DNA of 64,000 bases from Sphingobacterium siyangense (GCF_007830445.1 NZ_VLKR01000027.1:1-64000), one strand, 5' to 3'. Counted from the first letter of the stretch, positions 15,582 through 25,754 are shown. Notes: generated by a model from the sequence alone, not told the origin. Translations and numbers: made by a program.

Positions 15582-18350
15582 ATGGAACTAAGGGGCGGGA
15601 ATATTATCCGGTTAGTACTTTTTTTAGCTATAACGAACTTGTTTTTTTTACCCAAAAGCGCTTTAGGGCAGGTGTCAAAAAAAGAAGTTTATGGAATTGT
15701 TGTAGATACTGCAGGAAGGCCCTTAAATGGCGTCAGTGTTCATCTGACGAGTTCTCGCGATACCTTGTTCTCATCCACTTCCGCAACAGGTTATTTTCAT
15801 TTTAGTCGTGTACTCGGTAATGATATTCGTATTAGCTGTAGCCAGCTGGGCTTAAGTATATTGGAGCGTAGTTATCCGTTATATAATAGCACGACAGCTA
15901 AATTGGATGTCGGAAAATTGACCATGTTTCCCCATGTATCTCTTTTAAAAGAAGTTGTTGTATTGAAATATAAACCCATTGTATATAAGCAGGATACTGT
16001 TCAATTTAACCTAGATGCCTTTCAATTTGATCGTCGGGCACTCTTAGAAGAGGCTCTTAAAGCATTGCCCAATATACAGGTGTCCCGTGATGGTTCTGTC
16101 TATGCCTTCGGTAAGCCCATATCCTCTGTTAAGGTGGATGGAAAAAAATTTTTTGGTGGCGATGTGCTCACCGCTACACGTAACCTTCCTGCAGATTTTG
16201 TGAAAAGTGTACAGGTTATTGATTTTTATGGTGATGAGGCGACCGCAAAAGGAATTAAAAGTGCTGAATCCGAAAAAGTCCTGAATATCGTGCTCAAAGA
16301 TGATAAGAAGAAAATTACTTTTGGTCAAGCTACGCTTGGCGGTGGTTCGGTAGATCGTTATTTGGGGAGTGCTGGGCTGAATCGTTTCAATGACGGTAAA
16401 GAGTACTCTGTTATCGCATCGGTGAATAATACGAATACCAATCTCTTTTCTTTCGGCTCTCCCAATGGAGGGGAGCGGGAACGGGAAATGGGCGAGCTAG
16501 CCGACTTTGCGGATCCAACGGATGGGGTCAATAAAATCGGATCTGTCGGGGGGAGTTTCTCTAGTCCACTTTCTAAAACGGTAACAGCAAGCGGTAAATA
16601 TTCCTTTACGCAGCGCAATAATTATATCCAGGGAAATTCCTTATTACAATCGATATATGGATACGGCAAAGCAGCGAATAATTTGATTAGTAATTATGAA
16701 GACTACAAGATAAAATCAATCGATCGTATACATAAAATGGACTGGGATTTTGATATGAAGCTGTCGCCCAAAGATCAGCTTAAAATATCACCCAAACTAT
16801 CTTGGACCAATTCGACCAGCAATACGTTAAAAGATAGAAGGATTCAAAATAATCGGTTGAGCAGTACGGGAAACTATGGCGCGGCCAATAGTACAGAAAG
16901 TCCTGCAGCGGCTTTAGATCTTTTTTACGTGCGAAGTTTTACTAAACCGGGGCGGAAAGTACTTTATACATTGCATACGGATTTTAATTCCCTGGATAAA
17001 GATGAGGAAGTGCGCGATTTTAATAGAGCGATCGACAGTAGCACGAATGTGCCAAAAATAACAGAGACTTATCTGAATCAAATGGTCCGTTCCAGCAATG
17101 AAAATAAAAATATCCAAAGTCGGTTGTCGTTGGTGGAGCCTGTTGATTTAGGTGGTACCTTGGAGATTAATTACGATTTCGACTATACCAAAATTGATGC
17201 TCGCCGCTCCACTTTTGATAATAACAATAATTTTAACAACGGCCCCATACTGGTAGACTCCCTTAGTTTGAAGTACGACTATTCCTTTGCTAGTAATAAA
17301 GTCGGCATGATTTATCGGCAAGATTTAAGCGACAAAGTGAAAGTGAACTTCGGTTTTGCTGTTCAGCCTTCCGAATTAACGGGAAGTTCAACGGACAAAC
17401 TGATAAAAACCTCCTATTCAAATGTTAACCTCGTGCCTTCTGCTGGATTGAAATGGAAGTTTACCAAAGAAGAGGATCTTTCCATGGACTATTATGGACG
17501 TAATAACCAGCCTAGCTTCTATCAGATACAGCCTGTGGTAGATAATACCAACACACAAAATATTGTGATCGGAAATAAGGATTTGAAATCCGAATTTGCA
17601 CATAGTATTGTTTCAAAGTACCGGAAGTCCATTACACGAAGGGGGCAATATTTAGAAGCCAGTCTGGCTTTTAACTTGGTAAATGACAAGATTGTAGCAA
17701 ACCGGACAATTGAACCCAATTCAACGATACAGAAAACGACCTATCGCAATACAGAAGGTTATTATGATATTAAGAGCTATTATTTGTTTACAGCTTCTTT
17801 ATTGTCGGATAATTTGCAGATGAGCTTGAATGGTAATGCAGATTATTACAACAATATTTCCTATGTCAATGATAAAAAGAGCTTTGGTGGACACTTTTTG
17901 TTTACACAGGCTCTTCAATTCCGCTATACCTGGAGTGATATCTTTGAAGCCGAATTAAATGGAAACTATTCTTTAAACAGGGCGACATTTGACTGGCCTG
18001 TACAAGATAATATCACGGCACATTCAGGGATTGTTGGGTTGGGATCTAAAGCGTATTTAGGGAAACATTTTACCATGGGACTTGAGCTTTCTCAAAAATT
18101 TAATGCGGGTTATTCGAGCTCATGGAACAATATTAATCCGACGATAATCAATGCCTATATGGAATATACTTTTGGAAGGAATAACTTGGGGATGTTGAGA
18201 TTTCAGGGATTCGATCTGATGAATCAGAATACTGGTATTTCACGTGCCGTGGTGGGAAATGATATTTTAGATGTTCGGAACAATCGTCTGGCTCGTTATT
18301 TTATGCTTTCGCTCAATATAAGATTACAGAAATACCCGAAAAAATCATGA
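15582..18350 (+). CDS. Outer-membrane beta-barrel protein with carboxypeptidase-regulatory-like domain
   Basis: I choose ATG 15582 (MELRGGNIIRLVLFLAITNL), which puts a signal peptide at the N-terminus ending SALGQ; the frame is open to 15558. After cleavage comes a CarboxypepD_reg-like Ig domain (about 35-120, VYGIVVDTAGRPLNGVSVHL), then a plug-like region (about 155-245), then a long barrel of alternating strands to the C-terminus. This is the OMP_b-brl_3 type related to TonB-dependent receptors, 922 residues. No SusD partner is adjacent. Its substrate is unknown. The stop overlaps the start of the quinone oxidoreductase gene by four bases, so the two are translationally linked. Confidence 0.8.
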   Translation: MELRGGNIIRLVLFLAITNLFFLPKSALGQVSKKEVYGIVVDTAGRPLNGVSVHLTSSRDTLFSSTSATGYFHFSRVLGNDIRISCSQLGLSILERSYPLYNSTTAKLDVGKLTMFPHVSLLKEVVVLKYKPIVYKQDTVQFNLDAFQFDRRALLEEALKALPNIQVSRDGSVYAFGKPISSVKVDGKKFFGGDVLTATRNLPADFVKSVQVIDFYGDEATAKGIKSAESEKVLNIVLKDDKKKITFGQATLGGGSVDRYLGSAGLNRFNDGKEYSVIASVNNTNTNLFSFGSPNGGEREREMGELADFADPTDGVNKIGSVGGSFSSPLSKTVTASGKYSFTQRNNYIQGNSLLQSIYGYGKAANNLISNYEDYKIKSIDRIHKMDWDFDMKLSPKDQLKISPKLSWTNSTSNTLKDRRIQNNRLSSTGNYGAANSTESPAAALDLFYVRSFTKPGRKVLYTLHTDFNSLDKDEEVRDFNRAIDSSTNVPKITETYLNQMVRSSNENKNIQSRLSLVEPVDLGGTLEINYDFDYTKIDARRSTFDNNNNFNNGPILVDSLSLKYDYSFASNKVGMIYRQDLSDKVKVNFGFAVQPSELTGSSTDKLIKTSYSNVNLVPSAGLKWKFTKEEDLSMDYYGRNNQPSFYQIQPVVDNTNTQNIVIGNKDLKSEFAHSIVSKYRKSITRRGQYLEASLAFNLVNDKIVANRTIEPNSTIQKTTYRNTEGYYDIKSYYLFTASLLSDNLQMSLNGNADYYNNISYVNDKKSFGGHFLFTQALQFRYTWSDIFEAELNGNYSLNRATFDWPVQDNITAHSGIVGLGSKAYLGKHFTMGLELSQKFNAGYSSSWNNINPTIINAYMEYTFGRNNLGMLRFQGFDLMNQNTGISRAVVGNDILDVRNNRLARYFMLSLNIRLQKYPKKS

Positions 18351-19318
18351 TGAAAGCCGTCATTATTACTGAACCGGGGGGACCGGAAGTTTTGGAAGTC
18401 CGTGATGTGGAGATGCCGCAGATCGGTGAACTTGAAGTTTTGGTGGAAGTAAAGGCTGCAGGAGTGAATAGACCTGATGTCTTTCAGCGTAAAGGTAACT
18501 ATCCGGCACCAGCCGGTGTAGATGGGCGAATACCGGGATTGGAAATAGCAGGGATTGTAGTCGCTAAAGGTAAGGATGTGGTCGATTGGGCTATTGGTGA
18601 TCGTGTATGTGCGCTTGTTGCCGGTGGTGGCTATGCTTCCTATGCGAAAGTCTATCAGGGACATTGTTTACCTATTCCCGACCATTTGGGTTTTGCGGAG
18701 GCAGCCTCGCTGCCCGAGACCGTTTTTACAGTCTGGGACAATGTCTTTCGAAGGGGTAAGTTGCAGGCCGACGATCATTTTTTAGTGCACGGTGGTGCTG
18801 GAGGGATTGGCAGTACGGCCATTCAGTTAGCGACCTTGTTTGGTGCGGTAGTATATACGACAGTCAGCTCATCTGAAAAGGCTAGCTTTTGTAAATCATT
18901 GGGAGCCAGTAAAACAATAAATTATAAAACGGAGGATTTTCTGGAGGCGCTGAAGCCTTTGGGAGTTGATGTTATTTTAGATAGTATTGGCGGATCATAT
19001 TTTGAGAAAAATATCAATCTATTGAACCCTGATGGTCGATTGGTTTACATTAATGCGATGGAAAGCGCAAGAGTCGAGTTAAACTTGCTCAAATTAATGC
19101 AGAAACGGATTGTTCTAACGGGAAGTACGCTGCGGGCGAGAGACCGTGAATTTAAGCAAGTGCTACGGGATGATATCTGGTCTCAAGTATGGCCGAAGCT
19201 CAGCGTTGGCGATTTCAAACCTACCTTATACCGCGTGCTTCCTTTTGCGGAGGCTGCTGAAGCCCATCGATTGATGGAAGATTCAAGCTTATTGGGTAAA
19301 ATTGTCTTAAGTTTTTGA
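18347..19318 (+). CDS. NAD(P)H quinone oxidoreductase, zinc-independent MDR family (PIG3-like)
   Basis: 323 residues of the medium-chain dehydrogenase superfamily: a GroES-like N-terminal domain (about 1-120, with GVNRPDVFQRKGNYPAPAG) and a Rossmann domain carrying the nucleotide-binding HGGAGGIGSTAIQ motif (about 148-160). The structural-zinc Cys cluster and catalytic zinc ligands of alcohol dehydrogenases are absent, so it is the quinone-reductase/PIG3 branch, probably reducing quinones or enals with NADPH. The ATG overlaps the preceding barrel gene's stop (ATGATG), and its end overlaps the convergent AraC gene by 12 bases. Confidence 0.85.
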   Translation: MMKAVIITEPGGPEVLEVRDVEMPQIGELEVLVEVKAAGVNRPDVFQRKGNYPAPAGVDGRIPGLEIAGIVVAKGKDVVDWAIGDRVCALVAGGGYASYAKVYQGHCLPIPDHLGFAEAASLPETVFTVWDNVFRRGKLQADDHFLVHGGAGGIGSTAIQLATLFGAVVYTTVSSSEKASFCKSLGASKTINYKTEDFLEALKPLGVDVILDSIGGSYFEKNINLLNPDGRLVYINAMESARVELNLLKLMQKRIVLTGSTLRARDREFKQVLRDDIWSQVWPKLSVGDFKPTLYRVLPFAEAAEAHRLMEDSSLLGKIVLSF

Positions 19319-20170
19319 TCGCTGAAAGCTGAGCGGTGTAGTGCCAGTTACATTTTTGAAGTATTTATGGAAGCTCGAAAAGTTTTGAAAACCTGATTCA
19401 AAGCAGATCTGCTTCACCGTCTGTTTGTTTTCTATTAATAAATTGCAGGCTGTCTTCACACGCATTTCGATCAGAAACTGAAAGAGTGTTTTTCCGATTT
19501 GTGATTTGAAATAGCGGCAGAAAGAATTGGGCGTCATTCCCGTTAGGGAAGCAAGTTCCTGCAGCCGTATCTGGTCGCGATAATTTTCACCGATATATTG
19601 CATGGCAATCTGCATTCGGTTGGCGTCCTGATCTTGCAGCTGGATGGTAAAAGTGGGGCTCGTTAACAGATCATGTTGTTCTTCGGCCGAAATAAATTGT
19701 AAGATTTCTAATAAATGAATAATACGTGTGGTACCTGTTGCTGCCAAGATAGCGTCACTTAATTGCACAGTTTTTAGTCGGCTGCTCTCCAATAATGAAA
19801 TCCCTCTTTTGGATACACGTATAAGGTCTTTGATGGATTTATTTTCAGGTAAATTAATGAAATCATTTCCCCAAAAGTTTTCCTTAAAATGAATTACACG
19901 AATATCTGCGCTTTCTGCTTCTTCCTCTTGAAGATAAATCTCGTCAAATAACCAATAGTGAGGCAGGTTTGAACCAACAAGGGTAATATCGCCTGATTCA
20001 AAGCGGCGGACACTATCGCCAATAAATTGGGTGCCTGAGCCTTTGGCAAAATATATTAATTCCAGTTCTTCATGGTAATGCCAAAGATTATGGTATTGGG
20101 GCGTATTGTCTCTTCTCACGTTGAACGAATGCTCAAGATTGCTATTTAAATGAAGCAGTTGTGCTTTCAT
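19307..20170 (-). CDS. AraC-family transcriptional regulator next to the fucose locus
   Basis: 287 residues with an N-terminal cupin sensor (HYHEELELIYFAKGSG, about 25-100) and a C-terminal pair of helix-turn-helix motifs (about 190-285, with LQELASLTGMTPNSFCRYFK and the family end GFQNFSSFHKYFKNVTGTTPL). It is transcribed away from fucP, 144 bases apart, so it is the obvious candidate activator of the fucose genes with a fucose-derived ligand; this is inferred from position. Its 3' end overlaps the convergent oxidoreductase gene by 12 bases, so the two transcripts are complementary at their ends. Confidence 0.85.
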   Translation of the reverse strand: MKAQLLHLNSNLEHSFNVRRDNTPQYHNLWHYHEELELIYFAKGSGTQFIGDSVRRFESGDITLVGSNLPHYWLFDEIYLQEEEAESADIRVIHFKENFWGNDFINLPENKSIKDLIRVSKRGISLLESSRLKTVQLSDAILAATGTTRIIHLLEILQFISAEEQHDLLTSPTFTIQLQDQDANRMQIAMQYIGENYRDQIRLQELASLTGMTPNSFCRYFKSQIGKTLFQFLIEMRVKTACNLLIENKQTVKQICFESGFQNFSSFHKYFKNVTGTTPLSFQRSKT

Positions 20171-20314
20171 AATTATGAAATATATGCAGTAAAGTTACAT
20201 AATTCAGTTTAGCTATGGTAATATAGCTTAATAATTTGATAATATACTTGAATATTGTCTAGCATTTTTAAGCTTATTTTACATTAAATAACTACTTATA
20301 ACCATTTGAAAAAT
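20171..20314. promoter_or_regulatory. Divergent control region, araC regulator / fucP
   Basis: This 144-base AT-rich gap must hold both promoters. A possible fucP -7 box is TATACTTG at 20243-20250, one mismatch from TAnnTTTG. No clear inverted or direct operator repeat could be singled out by eye, so the regulator's binding site is not assigned. Confidence 0.35.
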
Positions 20315-21580
20315 ATGACGAATAAAAAGAGTTACGCATTTGCCTTGATTTTGGTGACATCCTTGTTCTTTTTTTGGGGATTTATTCATAACCTTGATCC
20401 AATCTTAATTCCGCATTTGAGGAATGCGTTTAGTTTATCCCATTTTCAGGCTTCCTTAGTCGATTCGGCTGTATTTATCGCTTATTTTGTGATGGCGATT
20501 CCTGCTGGAATTATCATGAAAAAATATGGCTATAAAGCCGGTATTTTGATCGGATTGATCTTTTTTGCCATTGGCTGTTTTCTTTTTGTACCTGCGGCCA
20601 ATACGATAAGTTATGTTTTCTTTTTGGGGGCTTTGTTCGTTGTAGCCTGTGGTCTTACCATTCTGGAAACTGCTGCAAATCCGTATGTAGCGATTTTGGG
20701 AGATCCAGCTTCGTCGGCACAGCGACTTAATTTTGCGCAGTCCTTTAATGGGTTAGCAGCCTTTGTTGCTCCGATTTTTGGGGGAAAATTTATTTTATCC
20801 CATGAACCCAAATCACAGGAAGAACTGGCGCAAATGGCTGAGCAGGCAAAGATGGCGTATATTCAGTCGGAAACAGCTGCTGTGAAATTGCCTTATGTGG
20901 TACTAGGGATATTGATCTTATTGATTGCTGCGTTGTTTTTCTTTACCAGATTGCCTGATATCAAAGATGCTGGGGAAGAAGGTAGAGCCGGTTTTTTCCA
21001 CGCGTTGCGTCATAAAAATGTGCGTTGGGCAGTGGTGGCTCAATTTTTCTATGTCGGAGCGCAAGTTTGTATTTTAAGTTTCCTCGTATTATATGCAACA
21101 GAAGCTGCCGGCATATCGGGTAAGGATGGTGCCGATTATGCTGGGTTCGCTGGATTGGCTTTTATGTTGGGCCGGTTTATCGGTACATTTTTTATGCGTT
21201 TTGTATCAGCATCCAAGCTTCTGATCATCTATTCCGCTATAGCGATCGTTCTATCCCTATTTGTCATCTTCGGATCAGGTATTCAGACCCTATATGCGCT
21301 GATTGGCATTGCGTTTTTTATGTCCATTATGTTTCCAACAATATTTGCGTTTGGTGTACAAGGTATCGGTGCCGATACGAAATCTGCTTCTAGTTTGATC
21401 GTCATGTCTATTGTTGGCGGCGCTTTATTGCCTCCAATATTAGGTTTTATCTCCGATAAAACGGGACATTTCCAATATGGCTATTTTGTACCATTGGTTT
21501 GTTTTATTGTTGTCTTGTTGTTTGCTTTCCAAAATAGAAATGTCAGTATTGCGGAAACGGAAAATCTTAAATCACATTAA
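20315..21580 (+). CDS. fucP: L-fucose:H+ symporter, MFS family
   Basis: 421 residues from ATG 20315 (MTNKKSYAFALILVTSLFFF), with twelve predicted helices. It carries family-typical stretches: FFFWGFIHNLDPILIPHLRNAF in the first helix region, including the Asn-Asp pair of FucP-type sugar porters, and ETAANPYVAILG about residue 120. FucP proteins import L-fucose with a proton; some Bacteroidota relatives take other hexoses, but the gene order here points to fucose. It is the first gene of an operon: the mutarotase follows after ten bases. Confidence 0.9.
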   Translation: MTNKKSYAFALILVTSLFFFWGFIHNLDPILIPHLRNAFSLSHFQASLVDSAVFIAYFVMAIPAGIIMKKYGYKAGILIGLIFFAIGCFLFVPAANTISYVFFLGALFVVACGLTILETAANPYVAILGDPASSAQRLNFAQSFNGLAAFVAPIFGGKFILSHEPKSQEELAQMAEQAKMAYIQSETAAVKLPYVVLGILILLIAALFFFTRLPDIKDAGEEGRAGFFHALRHKNVRWAVVAQFFYVGAQVCILSFLVLYATEAAGISGKDGADYAGFAGLAFMLGRFIGTFFMRFVSASKLLIIYSAIAIVLSLFVIFGSGIQTLYALIGIAFFMSIMFPTIFAFGVQGIGADTKSASSLIVMSIVGGALLPPILGFISDKTGHFQYGYFVPLVCFIVVLLFAFQNRNVSIAETENLKSH

Positions 21581-21590
21581 TTAGTTAGTA

Positions 21591-21923
21591 ATGAAAAGAT
21601 ATGTCATGGCCTTGGATCTTGTGGACGATCCACAATTGATCAAGGAATATGAGGATTACCACCGCGAAGTGTGGCCGGAAATAAAACGCTCGATTCTGGA
21701 TGCAGGTATTCTGCAGATGGAGATCTATCGTTTTGAAAATAGATTGTTTATGAACATGGAGGTGGGTGAAGATTTTTCATTTGAGAAAAAATCAGCTATG
21801 GATGCTGCTAATGAAAAAGTTCAGGAATGGGAACAGCTGATGTGGAAATATCAGGCGGCTATTCCGGGGGCAAAGCCAGGAGAGAAATGGGTAATGATGA
21901 CAAAAATATTTGAATTAGTATAA
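21591..21923 (+). CDS. Sugar mutarotase of the RhaM (DUF718) family, probably acting on L-fucose
   Basis: 110 residues with the ferredoxin-like fold of L-rhamnose mutarotase. The conserved His (EYEDYHREVWPEIKRSI) and the paired Trp near the end (EWEQLMWKYQ) are visible. RhaM interconverts sugar anomers. Here it lies between FucP and the dehydratase, like the DUF718 mutarotase in the Campylobacter jejuni fucose locus, so anomerisation of incoming fucose for the dehydrogenase is the likely job. Only two bases separate it from the next gene. Confidence 0.85.
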   Translation: MKRYVMALDLVDDPQLIKEYEDYHREVWPEIKRSILDAGILQMEIYRFENRLFMNMEVGEDFSFEKKSAMDAANEKVQEWEQLMWKYQAAIPGAKPGEKWVMMTKIFELV

Positions 21924-21925
21924 TT

Positions 21926-23584
21926 ATGGCTATACAGCGCTATTTACAGATCCATCCAATGGATAATGTCCTTGTTGCATTACAGGACTTGGCTGAGGGA
22001 ACAACGATTGTTTTTGAAGGTAAGGAATTTACATTAAAGCAAGCTGTTGCTGCCAAACATAAATTCACGATCCAGCCAATGGAACAAGATACAGAGATAT
22101 TGATGTATGGTGTTCTGGTAGGGAAATTGAATACTCCCTTAGCTGAAGGGGAACTTATTACCACCGAAAACTTGCGCCATGCATCGGAAGATTTTAGAAT
22201 GGGCAACCGTAAGACAGCTTGGACAAAACCTGATGTTGCTGCATTTAAAGATAAAACGTTCAATGGATTTCATCGTTCAAATGGGACTGTTGGAACGGCC
22301 AATTACTGGTTGGTTATTCCATTAGTTTTTTGTGAAAACAGAAATGTATTGACCTTGAAGGCTGCATTTGAGGAAAAGCTGGGCTATAAAGTAAAAGCGA
22401 ATAATTACATCTCTGAAGTAGAAGATCTCATCGGCTTATATAAGTCCGGTGCTGATGTAAATACGATCCTTAGTCAGGATCTACTTGCTAATTCGACTTC
22501 TAGTGAGCAGGAACGCCTATTCAAAAATGTCGATGGAATCAAGTTTTTGAATCATGAGATGGGATGCGGTGGAACGCGTATGGATTCGGATGCTTTATGC
22601 GGTCTTTTGGCTGGCTATATTACCCATCCGAATGTTGCGGGGGCAACCGTATTGAGTTTAGGATGTCAGCATGCGCAGGCTTCTATTCTGAAGGCGGAAA
22701 TTGAAAAGCGAAGCCCGGGTTTTGATCGCCCGCTATATATTTTCGAGCAGCAGAAAGAAGGAACTGAAAAGGAACTTATGCAAAAGGCTATTAAGGCAAC
22801 TTTTGCGGGGATGATGCAAGCTGATAAAAATGAGCGTAAACCAGCCACATTGGACAAATTGTGTATTGGACTGGAATGTGGTGGCTCGGACGGATTCTCG
22901 GGTATCTCTGCCAATCCTGCGCTCGGTTTTGTGTCGGATATTTTGGTGACTTTAGGCGGATCGGTGATTCTGGCGGAGTTCCCTGAGTTATGTGGCGTGG
23001 AACAGGAGTTGAGTGATCGTTGTATCGATGAGCCAACTGCGGAACGTTTTATGTCGCTGATGCGTACTTATAATGCAAAAGCCGAAGCTGATGGCTCGGG
23101 TTTCTATATGAATCCTTCTCCGGGAAATATTCGTGATGGCTTAATTACTGACGCGATTAAGTCTGCAGGGGCAGCCAAAAAAGGAGGAACCTCACCTGTT
23201 GCAGCGGTGATTGATTATCCTGAATTGGCCAACGGTCCGGGGTTAAACTTACTATGTACTCCTGGCAATGATGTGGAAAGTACCACTGCAGAGGTGGCCG
23301 CAGGTGCCAATATCGTCTTGTTTACGACGGGCCTAGGTACACCTACAGGTAACCCGATTACACCGGTTGTGAAACTTTCAACAAATACCAAAACTTTTGA
23401 GAAAATGCCCGATATCCTGGATCTGAACTGTGGTACCATTATCGAAGGTACAGAGACTATTGAGGAGGCTGCACACCGTATTTTGGATTATGTGATAGAA
23501 GTTGCTTCCGGTGAAGTGAAACCAAAAGCGGTGTTGTTGGGGCAAGACGATTTCATTCCATGGCGCAGAGGTGTTTCATTGTAG
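21926..23584 (+). CDS. UxaA/altronate-dehydratase family protein, probable L-fuconate dehydratase
   Basis: 552 residues: an N-terminal SAF-type domain (about 1-95) followed by the UxaA catalytic domain. Visible signatures are NHEMGCGGTRMDSDALCGLLAG (about 210-230), SLGCQHAQ, GLECGGSDGFSGISANPALG and the late CTPGNDVESTT. UxaA enzymes are metal-dependent sugar-acid dehydratases. Here the expected reaction is L-fuconate to 2-keto-3-deoxy-L-fuconate, which in Xanthomonas is done by an enolase-superfamily enzyme. Campylobacter jejuni uses UxaA-type genes in its fucose locus. The assignment to fuconate rests on context. Confidence 0.8.
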   Translation: MAIQRYLQIHPMDNVLVALQDLAEGTTIVFEGKEFTLKQAVAAKHKFTIQPMEQDTEILMYGVLVGKLNTPLAEGELITTENLRHASEDFRMGNRKTAWTKPDVAAFKDKTFNGFHRSNGTVGTANYWLVIPLVFCENRNVLTLKAAFEEKLGYKVKANNYISEVEDLIGLYKSGADVNTILSQDLLANSTSSEQERLFKNVDGIKFLNHEMGCGGTRMDSDALCGLLAGYITHPNVAGATVLSLGCQHAQASILKAEIEKRSPGFDRPLYIFEQQKEGTEKELMQKAIKATFAGMMQADKNERKPATLDKLCIGLECGGSDGFSGISANPALGFVSDILVTLGGSVILAEFPELCGVEQELSDRCIDEPTAERFMSLMRTYNAKAEADGSGFYMNPSPGNIRDGLITDAIKSAGAAKKGGTSPVAAVIDYPELANGPGLNLLCTPGNDVESTTAEVAAGANIVLFTTGLGTPTGNPITPVVKLSTNTKTFEKMPDILDLNCGTIIEGTETIEEAAHRILDYVIEVASGEVKPKAVLLGQDDFIPWRRGVSL

Positions 23585-23633
23585 TTGAGTATAATGAATT
23601 TATTGAAAATCCATGACAACTAATTATTTACAT

Positions 23634-24946
23634 ATGAAACTTAAACATGTAATCTGTGGTTTGGCCTTGCTGATGGGATCTGTATCCGCGAGCTATAGCC
23701 AGCAACATTATCAACCGAGTCCCGAAAATCTAAAAAATAGGGAATGGTTTGAACAATCTCGGTTTGGTGTTTTTATCCATTGGGGGGTATATAGTGTGCT
23801 GGGAGATGGTGAATGGGTCATGAACAATCAAAATATCAGTTTGGATGAATATGCATTGCTGCCTAAATTTTTCAATCCAATTTCCTTCAATGCGAAAGAA
23901 TGGGCGAAGTTATTTAAACAGGCTGGAGCAAAGTATATTACCTTTACCACAAGACATCATGATGGGTTTTCGATGTGGGATAGCCAGATTTCGGATTATA
24001 ACGTGGTGAAGAAATCGCCTTCAAACGCGATATTGTGAAAGAGTTGGTGGAAGCTTGCCATGCTGAAGGGATAAAAGTGATGTTCTACTATTCACTTTTA
24101 GATTGGCACCGGGATGATTATTTACCCGTTGGTAAAACGGGCGGCGGCATTGCGGGCCGCGATTCAACAAAAGGGGATTGGAATCATTATGTCCAGTTTA
24201 TGAAAAGCCAATTAACGGAGCTGTTGAGCAATTATGGCAACATCGATGGGATTTGGTTTGATGGTCATTGGGACAAGCCCAATGAAGATTGGCATTTCAA
24301 AGAAATCTATGAATTGATTCATAAGTTACAGCCGCAATGTTTGGTCGGTAACAATCACCATTTGGCACCATTTGAAGGTGAAGATTTTCAAATGTTCGAA
24401 CGTGATTTACCTGGGGAGAATACGACTGGGTTCGGCACGAAAGCGCATGATGTTGGGAAATTGCCGAAGGAAGTATGTGGAACAATTGCAGGATCGTGGG
24501 GATTTGAGCTGAAAGATCGGACACGAAAATCTTTTCAGGAAGTGTTGAAATACCTGGTCAAGGCAGCTGGTCATGGTTCCAATTTATTGCTCAATGTAGG
24601 TCCGATGCCGAACGGTGAGATTCAGGACTATCAACAGGAGCGTTTGAAAGAACTTGGAAAATGGCTATCGGTGTATGGTGAAACAATCTATGGAACAGAG
24701 GGGGGAGCGGTGTCGCCAACAGACGATTATGCGTTGACAAAAAAAGGAAATCAGGTGTATCTACATGTGTTTAAAACGGATAAAAAGGAATTGTTGATCA
24801 ATAATCTGCCTTATCAGGTGAAAAAAGTAAGCACATTTATCGGAAAGAAAGAGATTAAGTTTAGTCATAAGAACAATAGTCTACGCGTGGATTTGCCAAC
24901 ATCGACAGATGAAGCAGATTTGGTATTGACATTAACAATTAAATAA
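23634..24946 (+). pseudogene. Alpha-L-fucosidase (GH29) with a one-base frameshift
   Basis: From ATG 23634 the product starts with a signal peptide (ending SYSQQ), then the GH29 barrel: FGVFIHWGVYS, then TTRHHDGFSMWDSQ. After residue about 128 the frame ends at 24038. The normal continuation PFKRDIVKELVEACHAEG is found in the other frame (to 24946), showing that one T is missing from CCTTC at 24018-24022. The second part holds the nucleophile Asp in GIWFDGHWDK and the rest of the catalytic domain. Restored length would be 437 residues. It is either a true null allele or a sequencing error. Its role would be to release fucose from glycans in the periplasm. Confidence 0.85.
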
Positions 24947-24948
24947 CA

Positions 24949-25713
24949 ATGGGAAAATTAGAACAAAAAGTAGCTGTAATTACCGGTGGTGGTAGTGGGA
25001 TAGGCCGTGCGATCAGTCTGCAATTTGCTGCAGAAGGAGCAAAAGTTCATATTCTGGATTTGAATGAAGACGGTGGTAATGCGGTGGTTGATGAGATCTT
25101 GGCTTTGGGTGGCCAGGCTTTGTTTAATCGTTGTAATGTAACTGACCAGCAAGAAATTACTGGTATAGCACAAAATATCGGAAAAATTGATATTTTAGTA
25201 AATAATGCAGGTATTGCTCATGTTGGTAATTTGGAAAATTGTCAATCAGAAGATTTTGAGCGTGTTTTTAATGTGAATGTTAAGGGCGCTTATAATGCAT
25301 TGCATGCTATCGTGCCGATGATGAAAGCGCAGGGTTCTGGAGCAATCCTTAATCTAGCATCCATCGCTGCATGGGTTGGTATCACGGATCGTTTTGCTTA
25401 TTCGATGAGCAAAGGTGCTATTTACGCGATGTCAATGTCTGTTGCAAGGGATTACATGGCATACGGTATTCGTTGCAATAGCATTTCGCCTGCACGTGTA
25501 CATACGCCATTTGTGGATGGATTTATCGCAAAAAACTATCCTGGAAAAGAGGAAGAAATGTTTGAAAAATTATCAGCAAGCCAGCCAATAGGCCGCATGG
25601 CACAACCGGAGGAAATTGCCAAATTAGCACTTTTCCTGTGTAGTGACGACGCGGGCTTTATCACTGGAAATGACTATCCAATTGATGGTGGTTTTATTAA
25701 ATTGAACAATTAA
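24949..25713 (+). CDS. SDR oxidoreductase, probable 2-keto-3-deoxy-L-fuconate dehydrogenase
   Basis: 254 residues, classical SDR: TGGGSGIG (12-19), NNAG (85-88), Ser138, Tyr151 and Lys155 (YSMSK), so the catalytic set is complete. Asp37 after strand two favours NAD. It starts two bases after the fucosidase stop and 41 bases before the FAH-type hydrolase. The pathway step that needs an NAD dehydrogenase before FAH hydrolysis is oxidation of 2-keto-3-deoxy-L-fuconate at C4, so that role is inferred. The other SDR of the locus resembles L-fucose dehydrogenase much more closely. Confidence 0.8.
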   Translation: MGKLEQKVAVITGGGSGIGRAISLQFAAEGAKVHILDLNEDGGNAVVDEILALGGQALFNRCNVTDQQEITGIAQNIGKIDILVNNAGIAHVGNLENCQSEDFERVFNVNVKGAYNALHAIVPMMKAQGSGAILNLASIAAWVGITDRFAYSMSKGAIYAMSMSVARDYMAYGIRCNSISPARVHTPFVDGFIAKNYPGKEEEMFEKLSASQPIGRMAQPEEIAKLALFLCSDDAGFITGNDYPIDGGFIKLNN

Positions 25714-25754
25714 AAAGCTAAAAATAAAATATCTATTATCTCAATACTATAAAA

